DNA of 64,000 bases from Larix kaempferi (taxonomy: Eukaryota > Streptophyta > Pinopsida > Pinales > Pinaceae). The position numbers were made by a program, and so were the translations under genes. The notes under the pieces were generated by a model. That model had not been told where the DNA came from, did not search any database, and was given only the letters and a program-made list of their open reading frames with translations. Below are positions 57,431-64,000 of this stretch, piece after piece (position 1 is the first letter of the stretch; each line of letters opens with the position of its first letter). The stretch lies in assembly GCA_027924585.1 (NCBI GenBank), contig BSBM01000442.1, forward strand, positions 2,852,001 to 2,916,000, given 5' to 3'.

Positions 57431-58900
57431 AACGAGACGATCAATTTGAACACTCACTCGCGATCATACGACTCGGTCCCTTCGAAGGAACTTGTTGGAA
57501 GTAATACTGAAAAAGCTTCCAACTCTTTACCTGATGTCACTGTACCATCAGCTTCTCTCACCATTGAGAAGCCGTCCTTAGATTCGATATTGTGACAGCC
57601 CAAGAGCACGATTCGCAAAGCTGTTTTCAATCCTAATGCTCGAGTAGCACAAAATTACAATATCGTAGAGGACTTGGCACAAGCTCCTTGCGCCATGTCC
57701 ACCCTGGAAGTTTTGCAGAATTGTCCCAATCAACGCAAAACTCTCCTTGCAGCAATCAGTGCAGTTGACCCTGATTCTTCGAATACCATCATGTTTCGAC
57801 CTGACTACTTCAAGCCTAGGCTTTCCCATCAGCTTGCATTCCAAGTAGCTACGAACATTGTTGGGAAAATTGTCCATCGTTCCATTTCGGATGAAGGTGC
57901 CTCTACTTCTGTCATGTCGATCACCTATTGGAGAGCCATCGGCTCTCCCGAATTGAATCTTTCTCCTACCACGTTGAAAGCATTGGACGGGTGTGGCTTT
58001 CAACCTCATGGGCTCCTACAATCTCTCGCAGTTGAGTTGGGCAGAAAGACTATAACCATTAATGTGGAAGTGGTCTCGACCCCGATAGATTATAATCTCT
58101 TGCTTGGTCGCAATTTGTTTTATGCCATGCAGGCGGTAGCCTCTTCATTCTTCCTCATAGTACAATTCCCCCACCAAGGACGAATTGTTATTGTTGACCA
58201 ATTATATTTTTGCACACCGGACACTACTACTCAGCCTGGTGACCATGTTCCTTCCATTGGACAAACTTCAAAACAGTATGAGAGTATAGGGGTTGGAATT
58301 TTGAAAGATTCATCTCTGATGGGCATTTTTCCAACTTCAGATCCCCCTAATCATGTTGCCTTGGTGAACATGATCTCCACAGAGATTTCATCTCACTCCA
58401 TTGATACTTGGGTTGTACCTGATGAAGCCACAACACACCTGATTGGAGATGCAATGCCTCTTTCACCTACTGAACATATTTATGAGGTTTTCCAGTCAAC
58501 ATCGGAGAACCACTTAACTGTGGATTTCCCATCTTGTTCTCTACGACAGGAATCATCTCTACCTAATCTCTTACTTCGGACTTTTCACTCAGACGAGCCC
58601 ATCATGGAAGTTATGAATGTTGATGACAGTCCGTGGGATGACCTCCACCATAGGTCGTCTTTTCTTCCTCCTTTGGAGTACATAGAGGACAACATTATCA
58701 CCATCTTTTCACTGGATATCTACCCGTTCCCTCATTCCCCCATACTTACATGTATTTCAAACACTGAGGGCAACTTGGCCAACATTGAGCCTACCATACC
58801 GGTAGACATTTTGGTGAAACCTGGTGTAGTGGAACACATTTGCATAGGCCAGAAGTGTTCCCCTGAAGAAATAGCTATTGGTACAACCTTATTCAAGTGA
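57430..58900 (+). pseudogene. E8 aspartic protease region
   Basis: The frame runs from about 57430, passes a TGA at 57593 (Arg CGA in the likely ancestor) and is open 57596-58897. The segment NYNIVEDLAQAPCAMSTLEV and the active-site block DEGASTSVMS (about 57894-57920), followed by LDYNLLLGRN-like IDYNLLLGRN (about 58090), are typical of a Tat-like plant gypsy protease; D-E-G replaces D-S-G. The long C-terminal part (58200-58890) has no fold I recognise. It ends in TGA 58898, in frame with the RT. Confidence 0.82.
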
Positions 58901-59600
58901 TTTCGAGACATATTTGCTTGGTCCTATGAGGAGATGCCTGGGATAGACCCCGCAATTATTTCTCATGAAATAAAAACCTATCCTGACATCAAACCTGTAC
59001 GTCAAAAGTTACGCCCGGTACACCCCCGGAAGACTGCAACAATCAAGGCAGAGATTGAAAAGCTCTTAAAGGCTGGTTTTATCTATCCTGTCTCGTTGAC
59101 GGATTGGGTATCAAACGTCGTCCCTGTGAACAAAAAGCAGGGTACCATTCGCGTCTGTGTCTATTATCGGGACCTTAGCAAGGCTTGTCCAAAGGACAAC
59201 TAACCGACCCCGTTCATTGACCAGATTATGGACAATTGTGCCAGAAGCGTCATCTTTTCATTCATGGATGGATTTTTTGGTTACAACCAGATTGAGATCA
59301 ACCTAGCCGACCAACATAAGACGGCTTTCATCTGTCCTTGGGGGGCGTTTGCATACCGCAAACTCCTGTTTGGCCTTAAAAACGTTGGCGCCATGTTCCA
59401 GCGGGCCATGTCGTATGCATTCCATGACATTAAGGACTTTGTGGAACCTTACTTGACGATCTCCCTGCTCATTCAAAGTGGCGTGAGTTACACATGGATC
59501 ATCTGACGGCCATTTTCCTCAGATGCAGACAGTAAAATATCCATCTGAATCCTCATAATTGTATCTTTTGCGTTGAGTCTGGACGCCTCTTCGGATTCAT
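58901..59600 (+). pseudogene. E8 reverse transcriptase
   Basis: FRDIFAWSYEEMPGIDP opens the domain. RT motifs are VNKKQGTIRVCVYYRDL, PFIDQIMDN, FSFMDGFFGYNQI and FGLKNVGAMFQRAM. TAA at 59201 interrupts it. At the catalytic YLDD (about 59450-59462) one base is missing, so VEPYL is followed by the wrong frame. The remaining palm/thumb sequence (HLTAIFLRC, LNPHNC, GFIV) continues in the shifted frame. Confidence 0.88.
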
Positions 59601-59945
59601 AGTCTTGAAGGATGGGATCCGCATCGATCCCTTAAAGGTGGAATCCATTGTCAACCTACCACTTCCAACTGATGTGACGAAACTTCAAAGTCTCCAAGGG
59701 AAGGCGACTTATTTAAGGCATTTTGTTTGTAACTTCGCGGAGAAGACTAAGGGGTATATCAAACTGCTTAAGAAGGACGTCCCGTTCATTTGGGATGATT
59801 AAGATAAAAAATACTTCGAAAACATCAAACATGCCATCATGCATGCCCTCGTAATCCAACCGCCAAACTATTTCCAAGATTACATCTTATATCTCGCTGC
59901 TTCTGCTACCACTATCGCCATGGTTTTGGTACAGGAGGATCAAAA
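59601..59945 (+). pseudogene. E8 RT connection and RNase H start, cut by E9
   Basis: KDGIRIDPLKVESI and LQSLQGKATYLRHFVCNFAEK form the RT-RNase H connection, and YILYLAASATTIAMVLVQED the first RNase H block. The frame stops at 59945, where the LTR of E9 begins. TAA at 59800 is in frame. Confidence 0.85.
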
Positions 59946-60446
59946 TGTTAAGTTTTGACATAAATTCACTAGAAAGATCACTGAAAGAAACACAATCACA
60001 AGATAGACAAGGATTTACCCTCGGAAACCCTCATGGGGTAGAAAACCTAGCAAATCTTTCCTCAATATAGATAATCAACTAACACAAGATGTAGGACTCA
60101 AGCAAGAGATCCTTCACCTCCTATGCAGACCTCTCTCTCTCCTATGCACCAATCACAAGTGAGTGAATGAATGAGATAAGTGAGGAACAAGCCTCCTCAA
60201 CTTATACTCATCTCTGAACTAACTTTTCACCCTAATGGGGACGACCTCTCCTAAGAGAGTCTAATAACCCCTAATATACTAACTCAGGGCCGACCCCACA
60301 TGGGAGATCTAATAACCCTAGTTACCACAATTCACCGGAGGAATAAACATCTCCGGATACATGATAAAGTCCCGTCGGAGGAATGTAACATCTCCGAAAT
60401 AATAGGATACAAATATAATATTCTTAGAGGTTACAATATTTCAACA
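59946..60446 (-). repeat. E9 3' LTR, 501 bp
   Basis: The minus strand starts TGTTGAAATATTG (60446) and ends ACTTAACA (59946). It has a GGGTTATTAGA...GGGGTCGGCCC block also found in the solo LTR at 62328-62971, so the two families are related. Confidence 0.85.
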
Positions 60447-60462
60447 CTCCCCCTTAACGAGA
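60447..60462 (-). other. E9 polypurine tract
   Basis: On the minus strand it reads TTAAGGGGGAG directly before the LTR. Confidence 0.85.
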
Positions 60463-60598
60463 AGGATATTATAACAACATCTGCAGGAGCAAGGAGTCAT
60501 CAACTACATAGAACATGATTCATCTATAAATCATTGGAAGCTTTCTTTACACATCATCAGTAACTCAAGCAGTTACTGGAACATCAATAATAGTATCA

Positions 60599-60865
60599 TT
60601 GTCTCACGATCAGCAGCATCATCATCACACGATCAGCAGCATCGTCATCACACGATCAGCATCATCGTTATCAGACGATCAACATCAACATCATCACACG
60701 ATCAACATCATCGTCATCACACGATCAACATCATCGTCATCGTCATCACACGATCGGCATCATCGTCACCACACAATCATCATCATCGTCATCACATGAT
60801 CAGCATCATCGTCATCACATGATCATCATCATCATCATCACACGATCATCATCATCGTCATCAAC
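60599..60865. repeat. About 24-bp tandem repeats (CATCATCGTCATCACACGATCA)
   Basis: About eleven diverged units built from ATC triplets and CACACGATCA. This array lies in the 3' untranslated region of E9. The His/Ser-rich ORFs here are repeat products. Confidence 0.92.
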
Positions 60866-60939
60866 TTGATCCTCTCGATCAACAATACAATAGCAGCATA
60901 CCCTGCAACACACATGATCCTTTTAAGACACCATATCAT

Positions 60940-61710
60940 GTCTAGGGACGATGCAGTCCACTTGTCAACTTAGACAAAGTATAAGTACCACCTCTTGGAG
61001 ACATCTGTCTGCAGATCTATTTAGGACTGAAGTCCAGGGATGATACAATCCTCTCGTCAACTTAGAAAAAGTCTAAGGACCACCTCTCGGAGACATCTTT
61101 CTGTGGATCTATTTAGGACTGAAGTCCAGGGATGATACAATCCTCTCATCAACTTAGACAAAGTCTAAGGACCACCTCTCGGAGACATCTGTCTGCGGAT
61201 CTATTTAGGACTGAAGTCCAGGGATGATACAATCCTCTCGTCAACTTAGATAAAGTCTAAGGACCACCTCTCAGAGACATCTATCTACGGATCTATTTAG
61301 GACTGAATTCCAAGGATTATACAATCCTCTCATCAACTTAGACAAAGTCTAAGGACCACCTCTCGGAGACATCTGTCTGTGGATCTATTTAGGACTGAAG
61401 TCCAGGGATGATACAATCCTCTTGTCAACTTAGACAAAGTCTAAGGACCACCTCTCAGAGACATCTGTCTGCGGATCTATTTAGGACTGAAGTCCAGGAA
61501 TGATACAATCCTCTTGTCAACTTAGACAAAGTCCAAGGACCACCTATCGAAGACATCTGTCTGCGGATCTATTTAGGACTGAAGTCCAGGGATGATACAA
61601 TCCTCTCGTCAACTTAGAAAAAGTATAAGCACCACCTCTTGGAGACATCTGTCTGCGGATCTATTTAGGACTGAAGTCCAGGGATGATACAATCCCCTCT
61701 CGTCCACTAG
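60940..61710. repeat. 92-bp tandem array, eight units
   Basis: The word TTAGGACTGA begins at 61021, 61113, 61205, 61297, 61389, 61481, 61573 and 61665, a strict 92-bp period without indels. Units differ by a few substitutions. A partial unit precedes at about 60940. It lies in the E9 3' region. Confidence 0.96.
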
Positions 61711-61714
61711 GGAC

Positions 61715-61935
61715 CATTCATCGACCTTATCGTCGGAACAGGTAGCCTCACCATCGACCTCATCGTCGAAATAGGTAACCTTATTATCAATACAGATCAT
61801 CGATACAAGTATCCTCATCATCAATACAGTATCCTCATCAATACATGTATCCTCATTATCGACCTCACCGTCGATAGGGGCAATCTCATCATCAATACAG
61901 GTATCCACACTGATACCAGTATCCAAGTATCATCA
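61715..61935. repeat. Degenerate ATCGACCTCATCGTC / CAATACAGGTATCCTCATC repeats
   Basis: Units of about 15-36 bp are mixed. The 105-aa acidic minus-strand ORF (61609-61926) is made of these repeats and has no domain. Confidence 0.85.
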
Positions 61936-61974
61936 TCGACCATATCACTCCCCCTTTCGAGGAGGGTCCTTTTA

Positions 61975-62327
61975 AATTACACCAATCTTGTCTCAGAAAT
62001 ACTCAAACTTTACTCGAGATAGAGGTTTGGTCAATACATCAGCAACTTGTTCGTCAGTGCTCACATACTCGAGCTTGATAGCTCCTTTCTGCACCATATC
62101 CCGTATATAGAAATATCGGATCTCTATGTGCTTTGGCTTATCATGGAACACTGGATTCTCTATCATCTTGATACAACTCTAGTTGTCACACAAGATCACA
62201 GTGGGGTCCATCTCTAAGTCAAATAGTCCTGATAATAACTTTCGAAGCCATACCACTTCACAACTAGCAGAGCAAGCAGCTATACATTCCGCTTTAGCTG
62301 TGATGAGAGCCACACTAGACTGCTTCC
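61975..62327 (-). pseudogene. E9 RNase H, C-terminal part
   Basis: The minus strand carries the copia RNase H end: ALITAKAECIAACSASCEVVW (Glu motif), the CDN motif, FHDKPKHIEIRY and VSTDEQVADVLTKPL at about 62030-62330. The sequence is cut at 62327 by the solo LTR and resumes at 62972. A stop interrupts the CDN-SCI part (near 62180). Confidence 0.85.
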
Positions 62328-62971
62328 TGTTGATGTATATGTAACTTCGGAATGTATTTCACATATATGTATATTGTATTCCTATAGAGATGTTATTATT
62401 CCTCTATACGGAAGTGTTGTCATTTATATTGTAAGTTTCGTAACTTATACTTGATGGGTTATTAGACCACCTTGTTGGGGTCAGCCCTGTATAAGTCATG
62501 TGGGTCAAAGGGTTAGTAGACCACCCTATTGGGGGTCATCCATGTGGGTCAAAGGGTTATCAGACCACCCTAGTGGGGGTTGGCCCAGTCAGCATTATGT
62601 TAAGTGGTTAAGTTGAGGCCGACCTAGTTGAGTAAAGGTCAAGTCAAGTTAGTGTATAAATAGAGAGTGTGTCTCTCTCATTTTACACATTCTATTCTCT
62701 CTCTCACTTTGGAGAGTGGCGCACTTGTGGAGGAGGAGGCTCTGCTTCTAGGAGAAGACTATCTCTTGTATTCTGGTTGTATCATTGCTCTATTTATCTC
62801 TGAGGAAGTTATTGGGGGTTTTCACCTTTATGGTTTTCCCCAAGTAAACTCTGTGTCTCTTGTGTGCTTGCATTATTGTGTCCATGATTAATATGCTGTA
62901 GATATGCTGTACATGTTGTTCTCTCAGTTAAGATGCTAGATCAGATTGAAGTAAATTCTGAAAATTTAACA
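62328..62971 (+). mobile_element. Solo LTR in E9 RNase H, 644 bp, TSD CTTCC
   Basis: It starts TGTTGATGTATATG and ends AATTTAACA, with CTTCC at 62323-62327 and 62972-62976. A TATA box (GTGTATAAATAGAG) is at about 62652-62666. Three 50-bp units with GGGTTATTAGACCACC...GGGG lie at 62458-62600. The lack of any interior shows a solo LTR. It is related to, but not the same as, the E9 LTR. Confidence 0.9.
62654..62666 (+). promoter_or_regulatory. TATA box of the solo LTR
   Basis: GTATAAATAGAGAG followed by a CT-rich tract (TCTCTCTC) about 15 bp downstream is a typical plant LTR promoter layout. The plus-strand orientation fits the LTR sense. Confidence 0.65.
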
Positions 62972-62976
62972 CTTCC

Positions 62977-63422
62977 TTCTATACCACAAGATCATGGCAT
63001 ATCCTAGACAATAACATCCTCCCGATCTTTCTGTCTGATATGCTTCCTGCCCAATCAGCATCTGTGTAGCCATACAATCTAAAGTCATGATCTCCAAGGT
63101 AATGTAGACCAAAATCTATTGTACCCTTTAGGTACCTCATCACATGATTTGCAGCTATCATGTGAACACGTCTAGGTTCCACTAGATACTAACTCAAGGT
63201 GTTCACAGCAAAGCAAATATCTGGCCTAGTGTTTGTCAGATACATTAATGACCCAATAATCTGTCTGTACAGAGTTACATCCACTAACTTTGATGAGTCA
63301 TCCGCTAACAGCTTCAGGTTGGAATCCATGGGAGTGGCCATGTCTTTACATTCCAACATATCAAATCTTTTCAATATTTCTACAGCATACTTTCCCTGAT
63401 TGATAAAGATTCCTTTTGGGCC
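62977..63422 (-). pseudogene. E9 RT C-terminal part and RNase H start
   Basis: After a stop at 63423-63425 the frame continues with MLECKDMATPMDSNL, YRQIIGSLMYLTNTRPDI and, after TAG near 63189, HVMRYLKGTIDFGL and YTDADWAGS (the first RNase H Asp), the usual copia order. A 1-nt shift after SDRK puts the WYSRK-like block in another frame just before the solo LTR. Confidence 0.88.
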
Positions 63423-64000
63423 TTACCATATTTCCAGACCAAGGAAGTAATGCATCAATCCGAGATCTTTCATCTCAAATTCTGCAGATAGATTCTTCTT
63501 GCACTCGATAATCTGTTTCTCATTTCCAGTCAGAAATAAGTTATCCACATACAACAACAATATGACAGGTTCATCATCCATAACCTTGAGATAAAGATTA
63601 GGATCAACTTTACTCTTGGTAAATCCCAAGCTAGTTAAGAAACTTTCAATCCTTCCATACCAAGCTTTGGGAGCTTGTTTGAACCCATACAAGGCCTTCT
63701 TCAGTTTGCATACATGGGTTCTTCTGTCTTCCACCTCAAATACTTTTGGTTGTTCTATGTACACTTCTTCTAAAATTACACCATTCAAAAAGGCTATCTT
63801 CACATCCATCTGATGTAATTTCCACTTCATCATGGATGCAAGTGCCATGATGGTTCTAATGGAAGTGTACCTTGCAATTGGTGCAAATGTCTCTCCATAC
63901 TCAATTCCCTCTTTCTGAGAGAATCCTCTGGCTACAAACCTTGCCTTATACTTTTCAATATTGCCATCCGCATCATGCTTTATCTTGTATATCCATTTGG
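63423..64000 (-). pseudogene. E9 reverse transcriptase, open to the window edge
   Basis: The minus-strand frame is open from the edge: KARFVARGFSQKEGIEY and TFAPIAR, then KLHQMDVKIAFLNG, LKKALYGFKQAPKAWY and LLLYVDNLFLTG. The catalytic pair YVDD reads YVDN (about 63540-63551), which should abolish polymerisation. The frame ends in a stop after LGLEIW, where Gln is usual. Everything upstream is outside the window. Confidence 0.93.

Larger units (their letters stand above)
42551..59945 (+). mobile_element. E8: Tat/Athila-like Ty3/gypsy element, interrupted twice
   Basis: The 5' LTR (about 42551-52353) is split by the LARD. It is followed by a primer site, a leader of about 2.2 kb, gag, protease, RT and the beginning of RNase H. 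At 59945 it is cut by E9. The long leader, large pol and non-initiator primer site suit the Tat/Athila branch, which lacks a chromodomain. Its left end abuts the truncated Helentron helicase, so E8 probably inserted there. Confidence 0.8.
59946..64000 (-). mobile_element. E9: Ty1/copia element, 3' part, interrupted by a solo LTR
   Basis: On the minus strand the order is RT (entering at the window edge), RNase H, a repeat-rich 3' region, a polypurine tract and the 3' LTR. The 5' half lies beyond base 64000. CAAAA at 59941-59945 is the candidate target copy. Only a few lesions are seen in the visible pol, so E9 is younger than its host E8. Confidence 0.88.

Noticed and set aside
60599-60865. 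Possible CRISPR-like array
   Set aside because: Units of about 24 bp are contiguous with no unique spacers, and the setting is a plant copia element.
61609-61926. Acidic 105-aa protein on the - strand
   Set aside because: Made of degenerate ATC/GAC repeats; no domain.

Overview
The window is a stretch of plant nuclear heterochromatin made almost entirely of nested, mostly dead transposable elements. I see no convincing host gene, tRNA or rRNA. A land plant is indicated by plant-type LTR retrotransposons (Ty3/gypsy chromoviruses with an initiator-tRNA-Met primer site, a Tat/Athila-like gypsy element, Ty1/copia elements), a CACTA transposase of the plant TNP2/DUF4216 type, a Helitron-type helicase, and a mutation pattern that fits plant CHG/CG cytosine methylation. 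Element density and very long LTRs suggest a large genome (gymnosperm-like), but the species cannot be named from this.

Layout. 1-11226: element E1, a + strand chromovirus with LTRs of about 4.3 kb (the 5' LTR is cut by the window edge) and a gag-pol full of TAG stops. 11270-13735: CACTA TNP2/DUF4216 relic. 14077-18010: the 3' half (protease to 3' LTR) of element R, + strand, carrying a 296-bp MITE-like insertion. 18486-20321, 20921-22476 and 25331-26940: three TG...CA elements of one family (S1, S2, S3), each with a perfect 5-bp target duplication and best read as solo LTRs. 23107-28313: element G, with 280-bp LTRs and a decayed ORF encoding a coiled coil plus a G-patch domain. 28314-30610: the 5' half of element R on the - strand. 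31567-34971: an internally deleted copia element (C6), - strand. 36339-36560: a 49-bp module in two direct and one inverted copy. About 39975-42460: Pif1-type Helitron helicase followed by an EEP endonuclease (Helentron-like), - strand. 42551-59945: element E8, a Tat-like gypsy element, + strand, whose 5' LTR is interrupted by a complete 8.9-kb non-autonomous LARD (42945-51887, - strand). 59946-64000: copia element E9, - strand, inserted in the E8 RNase H region and itself interrupted by a 644-bp solo LTR.

How the pieces relate. The two halves of R are complementary. They break at the same place in the protease, share the same duplicated 5 bp (GTTAA/TTAAC) at the break and share the same outer target duplication (GGAAC). 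R was therefore one element, split by insertion of G and then rearranged, most simply by an inversion of about 9 kb. At the right end there is a four-level nest: Helentron, then E8, then the LARD and E9, then the solo LTR inside E9.

None of the elements looks able to move autonomously. The RT of E9 is open to the window edge but has Asn in place of the second catalytic Asp. The LARD has intact ends but no gag-pol. Similarity calls were made by eye from translated motifs and repeat matches; no database search was run.
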